This document shows positions 7,299-14,834 of a stretch of DNA of 20,143 nt, one piece after another. The position numbers and the translations under genes are program-made. Each line of letters begins with the position of its first letter. Positions within the stretch are counted from its first letter, which is position 1. The stretch comes from a virus, in the IMG/VR virus record IMGVR_UViG_3300020215_000157, positions 1 through 20,143 of that record; one strand, given 5' to 3'. The notes beneath the pieces are model-generated. The model made no database searches and was not told the DNA's origin. It saw nothing but the letters and a program-made list of their open reading frames with translations.

Positions 7299-8519
7299 AT
7301 GACGACCGGCATTTTCAACACCGGACAGTTCACGACCGATCACGCTCGCAAGTCATTTGCGGGAATGATTACGCACCTGATGCCCAATGGTGCGGCACCG
7401 CTGTTCGCTCTTACTTCGATGTTGGAGTCGGAAACGGCTCTTTCGTTCGAACATGGTTTCTTCACCAAAACCATGCTGTTTCCGGGACTGACGACCAGTG
7501 GCATTCAGCTGATCGGCGCAACAACTCTTACTGTGACGTCTACCGCAAACGTGCTTCCGGGCATGATTATGCGCGTGGATTCCACGGCAGAAAACCTCAT
7601 CATCAACAGCATTCTTTCCACCACGCAAGTCACGGTTACGCGCGCGGTTGGAACTACTGCTGCTGCGCAGATCGCAGATGCGGTGAATCTCTTCCAAGTT
7701 GGCAATGCGTTTGAAGAGTCCTCGCTGCGTCCGAACGCACTTGCGATCAATCCGGTTCGCGTAACGAACCTGACTCAGATCTTCCGCAACACTTGGGCTG
7801 TTTCTGGCTCTGCTGCTGCGGTGCAGATGATCGCCGGCGATTCCAACATCGCTGAAAACAAGCAGGATTGCAGCGCGTTTCATGCCAGCGATATCGAGAA
7901 AGCTCTGTTCTTCGGGCAGAAGTTTTCCGGTACTCGCAACGGCCAGCCGTTCCGCACGATGGACGGAATTGTTTCCATCATCTCGAACCTTGCGTACTAT
8001 CCGGCTTCGTATTCTTCCACCAACGTAACGGTGGCGGGTGCGACGACGAACTATACGCAGTTCGAAGCAGCGTTCGATCCTTGCTTCAACCAAACTACCG
8101 ATCCGAAAGGTGCGAACGAACGAGTTCTGTTCGTCGGTGGTACGGCGAAGAAAGTAATCAACAACATCGGACGCCTGAACGGCACGTATCAAATGGTGGA
8201 TGGCCAGACTTCTTTCGGTCTGCAATTCTCCACCATCAAGATCGCACGAGGCACTTTCCGCGTTATCGAGCATCCGCTCTTTAACACGAACTCGTCGTGG
8301 TCGAAGATTGCAATTGCTGTGGATCTGCCGACTTTCCGGTTGGCTTATCTCGGCAATCGCAAAACGCAACACAAGTCATTCAACCAGAACGGCGAAGATG
8401 CTGCCGACAACGGTGTGGATGCAGTTGGTGGAACGCTGACCACGGAAATGACGTGCGAAGTGAAGAATCCGCCTGCATTCGGAATGATGAGCAACCTGAC
8501 CGCCGGTGCGGCAGGCTAA
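7299..8519 (+). CDS. Major capsid protein, SU10/DUF5309 type
   Basis: This 406-residue protein has the features I associate with the SU10 major capsid (DUF5309) family: the turn LPGMIMRV, the segment VTVTRAVGTTAAAQIADA, then NAFEESSLRPNA, NLTQIFRNTWAVSGSA and the helix ASDIEKALFFGQ, all in order over residues 85-215. Residues about 65-135 form a Thr/Val-rich Ig-like insertion resembling the end of the preceding gene product. The rest would be HK97-fold. The ribosome site AAGGGAGA is among the best in the window, and codon use is strongly biased (almost no TTA or ACA), as expected for a highly made protein. A terminator follows directly. Confidence 0.88.
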   Translation: MTTGIFNTGQFTTDHARKSFAGMITHLMPNGAAPLFALTSMLESETALSFEHGFFTKTMLFPGLTTSGIQLIGATTLTVTSTANVLPGMIMRVDSTAENLIINSILSTTQVTVTRAVGTTAAAQIADAVNLFQVGNAFEESSLRPNALAINPVRVTNLTQIFRNTWAVSGSAAAVQMIAGDSNIAENKQDCSAFHASDIEKALFFGQKFSGTRNGQPFRTMDGIVSIISNLAYYPASYSSTNVTVAGATTNYTQFEAAFDPCFNQTTDPKGANERVLFVGGTAKKVINNIGRLNGTYQMVDGQTSFGLQFSTIKIARGTFRVIEHPLFNTNSSWSKIAIAVDLPTFRLAYLGNRKTQHKSFNQNGEDAADNGVDAVGGTLTTEMTCEVKNPPAFGMMSNLTAGAAG

Positions 8520-8522
8520 AGA

Positions 8523-8539
8523 CTTCCTCCTCTAGGAAG
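8523..8539 (+). other. Short hairpin before terminator
   Basis: CTTCCT (8523-8528) pairs with AGGAAG (8534-8539) around a five-base loop that starts three bases after the capsid stop codon. It sits just upstream of the terminator stem and may protect the mRNA 3' end or affect ribosome release. The pairing is visible; the role is inferred. Confidence 0.5.
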
Positions 8540-8546
8540 AGCGGTT

Positions 8547-8589
8547 TCCCGCCGGTTTGGATTAGACACCCAGATCGGCGGGATTTTTT
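8547..8589 (+). terminator. Rho-independent terminator after capsid gene
   Basis: TCCCGCCG (8547-8554) pairs perfectly with CGGCGGGA (8576-8583). Six T bases follow at 8584-8589. The stem is eight GC-rich pairs and the loop is 21 bases, longer than usual. It lies 28 bases after the capsid stop and 40 bases before the next start codon, so it would end or reduce the capsid transcript. Downstream virion genes then need read-through or their own promoter. I see no convincing promoter between 8590 and 8628. Confidence 0.88.
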
Positions 8590-8628
8590 CCGCAAACCAG
8601 ACTCCCCAACCAGACTAGGACCAACCAA

Positions 8629-9177
8629 ATGAATCCGCTTTCCGTAAATGGAGTTACTGTTTCTGCTTTGGCCGCAATCACGGCGCCGCAAGGAAACGAC
8701 CAACAAGAAGAACATCGGTATTATCACTGCACCATGCCAACCGCCTCCTTTCACCGACCGGATGGAAAAAAGCTTCCGTTCATTCGTGGTTTTTTCAAGA
8801 CCAATATTCGGCAGGATATCGAGTATCTCGAAAACGAACTGCAGCAAGGCAATCAATTCCTTCGTCGGGCGACTGCTGAAGAAATCGAAAGTGCCAAGCT
8901 CATGGAAGACCCGCTGGGCACCGTGCGCGAAGCAGTAAAAGAAGAAATGACGCTGGAAGAGCTGGAGAAGTTGGTTGCGAAAAAGAAGCAACTGCTCGCC
9001 GCCAACCCGAATGCAGGTGTTTCTGACGGCACCAAACTCGGCGGTGTTGATCCGTCGAAAGCAAGAGCTGCACTGCAGGCGAACGGAGTTACGAATCTTT
9101 CCACCGGACCATCCGGCCATGCGTCTGCAACTGGCGCGAATCTCGCCGGTCTGAAAAACATGGTGAAGTCGCAGTAA
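8629..9177 (+). CDS. Hypothetical virion-region protein, 182 aa
   Basis: I do not recognise this protein with certainty. It has a small beta-like N-terminal domain with HYYHC-like composition (RYYHCTMPTASF, then GKKLPFIRGFFKT and a helix DIEYLENEL, about residues 30-75), a charged helical middle (about 87-125, LEELEKLVAKKKQLLAA) and a flexible Gly/Ala/Ser/Asn tail. Phage genomes often carry a protein of this size with a phrase like GKKxxFxxGxFxT between the capsid and adaptor genes, without a known role. The ribosome site is TAGGA, eight bases from the ATG. It is the first gene after the terminator. Confidence 0.6.
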   Translation: MNPLSVNGVTVSALAAITAPQGNDQQEEHRYYHCTMPTASFHRPDGKKLPFIRGFFKTNIRQDIEYLENELQQGNQFLRRATAEEIESAKLMEDPLGTVREAVKEEMTLEELEKLVAKKKQLLAANPNAGVSDGTKLGGVDPSKARAALQANGVTNLSTGPSGHASATGANLAGLKNMVKSQ

Positions 9178-9194
9178 ATTAGGAGAATACGGCA

Positions 9195-9788
9195 GTGACC
9201 AGAACGGAAATCATTAATGAAGTAGTTTCTCTTACGGATCGTGAAGATCTGGCAGCTACTTCTATTCCTACTATGGTCACTGCTGCCACTCTCCGGATGC
9301 ATCAGTCAGATTTTTATTCTCGAGATCTTGCAGAAGATATGCTGGATCTCGGAACTGAAGGTTTCCACTTTTCTTTCGACGCCAGCACTACTTTCCCCCG
9401 CTTCCGTGCTCTGCACTATCTTCGTAAATACGATCTTACTGGCGAAACCGCTGGTGTAATGCTCTCGCATCTCGATCCACTTTCGCTCTTTGATTCTTAT
9501 GGCGTGGAAAAGAATGACGTCTGGTACAATGCAGGAAAGAACATAAATATTCGCTCGGCCAGCAGCTTGCGTTATTTGCTCGCTGGTTGGTATCAGAATC
9601 CGGACACCAGTGCAACTGGCTATTCCTCCTGGATCGCAGATATGGTGCCGCATGCGATTATTTTCGATGCTGCATCACTGGTATTTAACATGATTGCGCA
9701 ACAAGAGCAGAGCCGTAAGTTCGATTCGCTTGTTGCTGAACAGCTTGTTCTCGTGCGGATGCACGGCTTCGACGCGAGGGGTTACTAA
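9195..9788 (+). CDS. Putative head-tail adaptor (T7 gp11 / P22 gp4-like)
   Basis: This 197-residue, largely helical protein matches the size of podovirus adaptors (T7 gp11 has 196 residues). The N-terminus (MTRTEIINEVVSLTDREDL, then helix VTAATLRMHQSDFY) resembles adaptor proteins that dock under the portal. Next come a beta segment (FHFSFDASTTFPRFRALHYLRKY) and a C-terminal helical bundle (DMVPHAIIFDAASLVFNMIAQ, then EQLVLVRMHGFDARGY). It starts with GTG, supported by TAGGAGA. Twelve copies would form a ring between portal and nozzle. The call rests on architecture and gene order, not a catalytic motif. Confidence 0.7.
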   Translation: MTRTEIINEVVSLTDREDLAATSIPTMVTAATLRMHQSDFYSRDLAEDMLDLGTEGFHFSFDASTTFPRFRALHYLRKYDLTGETAGVMLSHLDPLSLFDSYGVEKNDVWYNAGKNINIRSASSLRYLLAGWYQNPDTSATGYSSWIADMVPHAIIFDAASLVFNMIAQQEQSRKFDSLVAEQLVLVRMHGFDARGY

Positions 9789-9793
9789 AAACT

Positions 9794-10336
9794 ATGACGA
9801 TTTTCGCTGCAGAAGCAGCCGCCGCAACTAGCACCCTTGCGGAACAGGTTGCTATCGCCTTGGCGCGAGGAACGGTAGTAGTCTTAGGACAGTCTGCAGT
9901 TGCAGTTTCCGGCGGCGCAGATACGAATGAAAACATTCTTGCGACGATTACCGTGCCCGCAGGCGCAATGCAGGAAGATGGCAGGATTCGAATTACCTGC
10001 AGCTTTACTGTAAACAACAACGGAAACGCAAAAACGGTTCGAGTGCGGTTTTCCGGAATCGGCGGTACGATTTATAAGTCAGCATCGCTGACGCTAGTTC
10101 TTTCGGCCAAGTTCGTAGTTGAAATTCAAAATCGAAATTCCGAAGCTTCGCAAGTTGGTTCTGCATCTGCTGCTTCTACGCATTCCGGGCTCGAACCGTC
10201 CACTGCTGCGTTGGTTACGTCGGCAGTGGATACTTCTGTTGCTACCACGATTGTGATTACGGCGCAGAAAGCCGTAGCCGGCGATACGATGACTCTTGAA
10301 TCGTATCTGGTCGAACTTTTCCCGAGGGATAACTAA
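9794..10336 (+). CDS. Beta-rich virion protein, 180 aa
   Basis: After an Ala-rich N-terminal helix (about 1-25), the rest looks like a beta sandwich: ILATITVPAGAMQEDGRIRITCSFTV is the region around 48-73, then KTVRVRFSGIGGTIY, ASLTLVLSAKFVVEIQNRNS and a final strand TMTLESYLVELF. Phage fibre tips, collars and spikes often carry a domain with this PAGAxxxDGxIRI pattern. It ends one base before the ATG of the fibre gene, so the two are probably co-translated. The ribosome site GAGGGG overlaps the end of the adaptor gene. No enzyme motif is seen. It may be a tail accessory or fibre base protein. Confidence 0.6.
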   Translation: MTIFAAEAAAATSTLAEQVAIALARGTVVVLGQSAVAVSGGADTNENILATITVPAGAMQEDGRIRITCSFTVNNNGNAKTVRVRFSGIGGTIYKSASLTLVLSAKFVVEIQNRNSEASQVGSASAASTHSGLEPSTAALVTSAVDTSVATTIVITAQKAVAGDTMTLESYLVELFPRDN

Positions 10337-10337
10337 G

Positions 10338-11513
10338 ATGGCATATACACCAGACCCAGCGAATGCTACCGAACCTGTAGTTGGACGGGAAGCAGGATCT
10401 GCTGCGGAAGAATTTCGAGTTCTAAAAGCGTACATTGCGACGCTTGCTGGTTTTCCGAATCAGTATAATATCTTTCGCAAGAACGCGATCATCGGCGGAG
10501 ATTTCAGTACCAATCCTTGGGTGCGCGGAACTAGCTTTGCTAATTTAGGTTCCGGTTCCCCAGAATATACAGCAGATCGTTGGCAGTGGATTGGAACTGC
10601 TGCTGCAGGGAAGGTTACTATATCTCGCAGTACAGATGTTCCTAGCGTGGCACAGTGTGGTCAGGTTGTCGTTAATTCTCTAGATGTTCAAGTCACTACT
10701 ATAGATGCTGCAATTGGTGCAGGTGACTATTACGTCCTTCGCCAAGCTATCGAAGGCTATAACGCATTGCCCTTAATGCAACGAGCTGTAACCGTATCCT
10801 TCTATATCAAAGCAAAAAAGACGGGAATCTACTGCGCTGGTTTAACAAACACTGGCGATCGTGGATGTCCTATGGAATTTACGATTAACGCCGCGGATAC
10901 CTGGGAAAGAAAAACATTAACATTTCCAGCCTCTCCCGCCACTGGTACTTGGAACTATACCACTGGTGTTGGTATGCAGTTGACTATTACGTTGGCTGCC
11001 GGTAGTACATTTGATGGTACTAATGGTGTTTGGGGAAATGGCAATTTCTTTAAAACCGCAAGCAATGTCAACGCTATGGATAGCGTGGCCAATTACGTCA
11101 GACTTGCATTGGTACAAGTAGAAGTAGGAAGTGTTGCGACAGCTTTCGAAGAGCGTCCATTTCAGCTAGAAGAATCTCTATGCCAACGTTATGCGTATAG
11201 TCTTGCATTAACAAACAATGGCTACAACAGAGTCATTGGTATTGTAGTTAATGGCACTACGTTATACGGTGCCGTTAATTTGCCAGTTAGAATGCGCGCA
11301 GGCCCGTCCCTTACGGTATCTGCCGCTAGTCATTTTATACTTACGGATACAGCTTCGAATTTTGCAGCAACAGTTATCACTTTTCCATCGGCAAACCGCG
11401 AAGGCGGCGAATTTGACGTTACAGCGTCAGGTGGCGGAATGACGGCACAAAGACCGATGATTCTCGCGTCTGTCAATGCCAGTGCTTCTCTATTGTTTAC
11501 ATCGGAGATTTAG
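10338..11513 (+). CDS. Tail fibre / receptor-binding protein
   Basis: This 391-residue protein would bind the host surface. The N-terminus (MAYTPDPANATEPVVGREAG, then AAEEFRVLKAYIA) matches the short anchor seen in podovirus fibres. From about residue 48 it follows a known receptor-binding plan: NAIIGGDFSTNPWVRGTSF, then YTADRWQW, a beta-sandwich carbohydrate-binding-like domain (YVLRQAIEG, VTVSFYIKAKKTG, WERKTLTFPA), and the closing motif TAFEERPFQLEESLCQRYAYS, followed by a small beta domain. I chose the ATG at 10338 (GAGGGAT upstream, one base after the previous stop) over an upstream in-frame ATG at 10296. Codon use from about residue 75 differs from neighbouring genes (many ACA and TTA codons), suggesting an exchanged binding module. 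Confidence 0.85.
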   Translation: MAYTPDPANATEPVVGREAGSAAEEFRVLKAYIATLAGFPNQYNIFRKNAIIGGDFSTNPWVRGTSFANLGSGSPEYTADRWQWIGTAAAGKVTISRSTDVPSVAQCGQVVVNSLDVQVTTIDAAIGAGDYYVLRQAIEGYNALPLMQRAVTVSFYIKAKKTGIYCAGLTNTGDRGCPMEFTINAADTWERKTLTFPASPATGTWNYTTGVGMQLTITLAAGSTFDGTNGVWGNGNFFKTASNVNAMDSVANYVRLALVQVEVGSVATAFEERPFQLEESLCQRYAYSLALTNNGYNRVIGIVVNGTTLYGAVNLPVRMRAGPSLTVSAASHFILTDTASNFAATVITFPSANREGGEFDVTASGGGMTAQRPMILASVNASASLLFTSEI

Positions 11514-11687
11514 ATGAAATACAGATATGTAGAATCTGGTCGTTTCGGTAAAGCAATCATACGACTTAATCCGGATGGAAGTACCACCAGTATTCCTGCA
11601 GTGGAAGATAACACAGATTGGCAAGAATACCAACGCTGGGTAGCAGCAGGTAATTCTGCTAGTCCTTTTGACCCGAATGAATCTTAG
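11514..11687 (+). CDS. Small fibre-associated protein (IP..N.DW..Y..W..GN motif)
   Basis: This 57-residue gene starts directly after the fibre stop (TAGATG), with CGGAGA six bases upstream. The product has a beta-like N-terminus (KYRYVESGRFGKAIIRL) and the motif SIPAVEDNTDWQEYQRWVA followed by AGN. Many phages carry this pattern (IP, then N.D...Y..WLA.GN) in fibre-linked or fibre-assembly proteins, usually next to the fibre gene as here. It is too small to be a full chaperone of the T4 gp38 or lambda Tfa type. It may cap the fibre or be the remaining end of a longer assembly protein. Confidence 0.75.
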   Translation: MKYRYVESGRFGKAIIRLNPDGSTTSIPAVEDNTDWQEYQRWVAAGNSASPFDPNES

Positions 11688-11691
11688 ATAA

Positions 11692-13338
11692 ATGGCGCAG
11701 CAGCACTCCCGCTGTAATCTTTCTGCAGCACGCTTTCCTTTCGTTACTGCCCTACACGGCAGGACGATTATCTTGCCGCAGCACGATATGAACTTTCAGA
11801 AGTCTGCAATCTTCGCAGGTGCAGACCAAGATCGTGACGTCGGTGTGCCGCAAGTGTTCTATATGCATAACTGTATGCCGACGGAACAAGGGTTTCAGTC
11901 GGTGGGCTTTGGTACGGTTATTGAACCTGCCAGTCCTGCGGTTACGGACTTTGATTCTGCGATTAATCTTGGCGATCCGGACGGAAACAAATTTCTATTT
12001 TCTCCCGCTGCTGGAAAAAACTATGTTTTCGACGCTCCGGTGGCCTCTTGGGCGTCCATTTCTAGCATCTATGGCGTTGTCCAAGCAGACGTTCTCGTAA
12101 CTCACGCATTCGTTCAAGGTCAGACGTATATATTCTACGAAGGTCGTGGATGTTATGAATACAATAAAACGACGAAAGCATTCGACGCCGTAACGCTTAC
12201 AGGCTTAAGTATAACATCCATCGTAGGCATCGTTGGTTCCAATGGCTATCTTCTTGCTTGGGACATTAACGGTGTCCTTTATTGGTCCTCTGCTACAAAC
12301 CCCCTGGATTTCGTTCCTTCTCTCCTAACTGGAGCCTCTTCCGGCGCCATTACCGATCTTAAAGGTCGCGTACAAATTATTCTTCCGATTACGAACGGTT
12401 TTATCGTATATGCGACGGAAAATGCAGTAGGTGGAACCTTTAGTGGGAACATTCGTTTTCCGTTTACGCTGAAAGAAATTCCCGGTGCCGGTGGCGTACG
12501 CTCTCGCGAGCACGTTAGTTCGGAATCCAACCTGGATGAGCACTATGCGTTGACTTCCGCCGGTTTGCAACAGCTTTCCAAGACTGCCTGCAAGACGTTG
12601 CTTGCAGAAGCCTCGGATTTTATTACTGCTCGCGTTTTTGAAGATTACAACTCGACGACGAAACTCTTTACCGTCACCTATCTCACTGGTGATCTGAACG
12701 TAAAGTTGACCGTCGTCGGTGCTCGCTACTTCGTAATCTCTTATGGAGTAGCATCTACGCTTACGCATGCGATCATCTATGATATCGTGCAAAAGCGTTG
12801 GGGTAAGGTTAAACTGGAGCATGTGGACTGCTTCGAATACACCTATCCAAACCTTTATGGCACCGTAACTTACGCTGATCTTCTCGCAGGCGGCGTAACT
12901 TACGACGATCTGCTGATTACGTCTTATGCGGACCTGTATTCGGTGGTTGCAACTGCTTCGCGCCCCCGTCGTACTCTTGCTTTCCTACAAAATACCGGCG
13001 AAGTAAAAGTGCTTAAATTCGATCTTGGTCAAGTGGATAATGATGCTGTTTTCTTGCTTGGCAAGTTCCAATTCACTCGTAATCATTCTTGCCAACTTCT
13101 TGGATTCGAAGTCGAGTGCGTCGATACTGGCTCCAACTGGGCTGCTTATGTTCTTTCCAGTTTCGATGGAAAGAATTTCCAAAGCTACGCTACTCCGACT
13201 TTAAAGCGGAATCAGGGCTATCTTCGCAAATACCAGATTCGCAAGACTGGTACGAATCACTCGCTTCTATTCGAGGGCAGTTTCAATTTAACTTCTGTGT
13301 TAATTGAATATGCCCAAGGTGGAACTGTTCGTGGGTAA
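11692..13338 (+). CDS. Putative tail nozzle protein (P22 gp10 / T7 gp12-like)
   Basis: This 548-residue protein is beta-rich with repeated blade-like units: TEQGFQSVGFGTVI, then ADVLVTHAFVQGQTYIFYEGRGCYEY is the region around 142-167, then GYLLAWDINGVLYWSSATNP with LDF, ITDLKGRVQIILPITNGFIV and HAIIYDIVQKRWGKVKLEH. The pattern of W/Y strands and 'seen as if on a surface' phrases (YWSS..NPLDF) is shared by podovirus nozzle proteins, which are beta-propellers that plug the adaptor ring. The length lies between P22 gp10 and T7 gp12. A direct repeat TYADLLAGG/TYDDLLITS near residue 400 looks like duplicated strands. The ATG at 11692 has no clear ribosome site. It is five bases after the small fibre-associated gene. 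Confidence 0.7.
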   Translation: MAQQHSRCNLSAARFPFVTALHGRTIILPQHDMNFQKSAIFAGADQDRDVGVPQVFYMHNCMPTEQGFQSVGFGTVIEPASPAVTDFDSAINLGDPDGNKFLFSPAAGKNYVFDAPVASWASISSIYGVVQADVLVTHAFVQGQTYIFYEGRGCYEYNKTTKAFDAVTLTGLSITSIVGIVGSNGYLLAWDINGVLYWSSATNPLDFVPSLLTGASSGAITDLKGRVQIILPITNGFIVYATENAVGGTFSGNIRFPFTLKEIPGAGGVRSREHVSSESNLDEHYALTSAGLQQLSKTACKTLLAEASDFITARVFEDYNSTTKLFTVTYLTGDLNVKLTVVGARYFVISYGVASTLTHAIIYDIVQKRWGKVKLEHVDCFEYTYPNLYGTVTYADLLAGGVTYDDLLITSYADLYSVVATASRPRRTLAFLQNTGEVKVLKFDLGQVDNDAVFLLGKFQFTRNHSCQLLGFEVECVDTGSNWAAYVLSSFDGKNFQSYATPTLKRNQGYLRKYQIRKTGTNHSLLFEGSFNLTSVLIEYAQGGTVRG

Positions 13339-13347
13339 ATTATTCTA

Positions 13348-13923
13348 ATGTCCGACGTTCGATTCAATCTTCCCTTCTCCATTGGACTCGGCGACGTACC
13401 GGATAATCTGCCGCCGGAATTTAAATCTTTCGCAGATACGCTCTATAACGCCTTTCAACAACTGCTTCTAGCCTGTCACAACGAGCTAGGAGTTGGCCAG
13501 CAGCTGCAGAGTTTATGGTCGATTCTAGGCTATAACCAACTGCATCGCGCGAGCATGGGCAGACTCTATTGCCTAACGTCTGAAGTAATTGCTTATGGTG
13601 CCGCAGTTAATCTCTTTTCCAATGCTGGCGTCCTTACTGCACGCAATGCAAATGCAACAAATAATACAAGACCGGCGCACGGCTTCTGTCTTGTTTCTGG
13701 CGGCTCCGCATCTGGCGTCTATACGGAAGTAGTCTTAAATCGCGGTCTAGTAACTGGATTCGCCGGACTTACTCTTGGAACTCGGTATTTTCTTTCTACT
13801 TCCAACGGGCAAGTAACTGCAGCAGCTCCTGCCGCTGCGGGAACAATAAATCAAGCACTGGGATTAGCACTGGCGACCGACGTCTTGCTGTTCGATTTCG
13901 GTTTCCATTATATTCAAAACTAA
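13348..13923 (+). CDS. Virion protein with fibre-like C-terminal beta domain
   Basis: This 191-residue protein has an N-terminal helical part (about 20-65, FKSFADTLYNAFQQLLLACHNE) that could be a trimeric stalk, then a C-terminal domain (about 75-191) with the pattern ARPAHGF-like (TRPAHGFCLVSGG), VVLNRGLVTGFAGLTLGTRYFLS, NGQVT, then QALGLAL and a final aromatic strand. The same pattern occurs in many phage surface proteins, often as a small beta domain on head fibres or fibre tips. No enzyme residues are seen. A head or tail fibre protein is the best guess. The ribosome site is poor. The next gene starts 14 bases after its stop. Confidence 0.6.
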   Translation: MSDVRFNLPFSIGLGDVPDNLPPEFKSFADTLYNAFQQLLLACHNELGVGQQLQSLWSILGYNQLHRASMGRLYCLTSEVIAYGAAVNLFSNAGVLTARNANATNNTRPAHGFCLVSGGSASGVYTEVVLNRGLVTGFAGLTLGTRYFLSTSNGQVTAAAPAAAGTINQALGLALATDVLLFDFGFHYIQN

Positions 13924-13937
13924 GGGAGAGAAAGAGA

Positions 13938-14180
13938 ATGAATCGTGTATTTATTGACAATCAAGGCCGTTTTTATAAGGCCAAAGAAGCTGCGGATGCT
14001 TCTCACGCGGAACGTTCGCTGGTTACGGCGGATATGCTCGCGGTACTTCCGGACGATGGTACGCCGATCTATCAGGTGGAAATCGACCAGAAAGTTAAGC
14101 AGCTCGCAGATAGGCGCGAAGGTGCTGCAAATGGCCTTGTTTCAGGGGAGAAAGAGCATGGGGAACAAATCGACACCTAA
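13938..14180 (+). CDS. Small hypothetical protein, 80 aa
   Basis: This hydrophilic 80-residue protein begins with a short beta hairpin (NRVFIDNQGRFYKAKEA), followed by helices and a Glu/Lys-rich end. There is no membrane segment. The ribosome site AAGGGAGAG is very strong. Its last 23 bases overlap the start of the membrane protein at 14158 in another frame, and the overlap carries that gene's GGGGAGA site, so the two are likely coupled. The N-terminal hairpin is reminiscent of small virion-associated phage proteins, but I do not recognise the family. Confidence 0.7.
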   Translation: MNRVFIDNQGRFYKAKEAADASHAERSLVTADMLAVLPDDGTPIYQVEIDQKVKQLADRREGAANGLVSGEKEHGEQIDT

Positions 14181-14412
14181 GGGGGACTCGGATGAAAGTG
14201 CTTACGTTGCAGAAGAACGAACAAAGCCACAGCGAATCTGGCTCACAGAAGAACAGCTCGACCTTCTCGCAGAACGAGCAGCAGCCAAAGCTCTCGAAAA
14301 CTTCTATCTCGAAGTCGGAAAGGTCACTGTACGATCAAGCTTGTATATCCTTGGGGCGGGGCTTATCGCGCTGTTTGGTTGGCTCGCTCTCACTGGAAAA
14401 ATCAGCGTCTAA
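14158..14412 (+). CDS. Single-helix membrane protein, lysis region
   Basis: This 84-residue protein has a hydrophilic N-terminus, a charged helix with EEQLDLLAERAAAKALENFY (about 31-50), and one C-terminal membrane helix (about 60-79, SLYILGAGLIALFGWLALTG). The frame is open further upstream, but the ATG at 14158 has GGGGAGA seven bases upstream and avoids a long overlap. The plan of a cytoplasmic or periplasmic helix with a C-terminal anchor resembles small phage membrane proteins near lysis genes, sometimes named holin-like or anti-holin. It sits just before the DUF5675 gene, so a lysis role is reasonable but unproven. Confidence 0.7.
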   Translation: MGNKSTPKGDSDESAYVAEERTKPQRIWLTEEQLDLLAERAAAKALENFYLEVGKVTVRSSLYILGAGLIALFGWLALTGKISV

Positions 14413-14419
14413 AAAATAA

Positions 14420-14833
14420 ATGCTAGTCGAACTGAAGCGGAATTGGTACAGAAATGACGGGACTTTCGGGCTTCTTGGAATTGACGATTTTCCCGTCTGC
14501 TGTACTTTAGAGCTTCCCTGGCAGAATAACGAATCCAGAGTGAGCTGCATCCCCACTGGTAGTTATATGTGCCGACGGGTAAACTCTCCTAAATTCGGCA
14601 ACACATTCGAAGTCACTAAGGTTCCAAATCGTACTCATATTCTCTTTCACGGCGCAAATACGATGAAAGATCTGCTCGGATGTATCGGTCTTGCAGAATT
14701 CTTCCATCGGTTCAACGGTGTAGCAGGCGTCGCAAATCCTAGCAAAGGTGCAGCACTGATTGAATTTCTCCAGCTTACGAAATCTGTGGATGAGTTTAAG
14801 CTGGTGATTACTGACTGTTTCTCTGGGAGGTAA
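14420..14833 (+). CDS. DUF5675 family protein, candidate lysis enzyme
   Basis: This 137-residue protein matches my knowledge of DUF5675: N-terminal LKRNWYRNDGTFGLL, then FPVCCTLELPW, IPTGSY (44-49), FEVTKVPNRTHILFHGAN with H77, and LLGCIGL with C88. The His-Gly and Gly-Cys pair eleven residues apart, after a strand, recalls the active-site order of L,D-transpeptidases (HG, later GC), so a cell-wall role is plausible. The family has no settled biochemical function that I know of. The gene lies between two small membrane proteins, and no classic lysozyme, amidase or transglycosylase gene appears in the window. The ATG has no clear ribosome site and may rely on coupling to the gene ending eight bases upstream. 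Confidence 0.8.
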   Translation: MLVELKRNWYRNDGTFGLLGIDDFPVCCTLELPWQNNESRVSCIPTGSYMCRRVNSPKFGNTFEVTKVPNRTHILFHGANTMKDLLGCIGLAEFFHRFNGVAGVANPSKGAALIEFLQLTKSVDEFKLVITDCFSGR

Positions 14834-14834
14834 A

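Noticed and set aside
7868-8284. Second + strand frame inside the capsid gene (138 codons)
   Set aside because: It is a shadow of the capsid gene with Arg/Ser/His-rich residues and no independent ribosome site.
7353-8372. Long open frame on the - strand opposite the capsid gene (339 codons)
   Set aside because: It is fully antisense to a confident gene, its product is Arg/His/Cys-rich without recognisable domains, and no gene in the window runs on that strand. Biased codon use of the capsid gene explains the lack of stops.
10338-13338. Possible diversity-generating retroelement acting on the fibre
   Set aside because: I see no reverse transcriptase gene and no template/variable repeat pair in the window.
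13945-14412. Longer version of the small membrane protein with an upstream start
   Set aside because: It would overlap nearly all of the gene at 13938. The ATG at 14158 has a strong ribosome site and gives a compact membrane protein.
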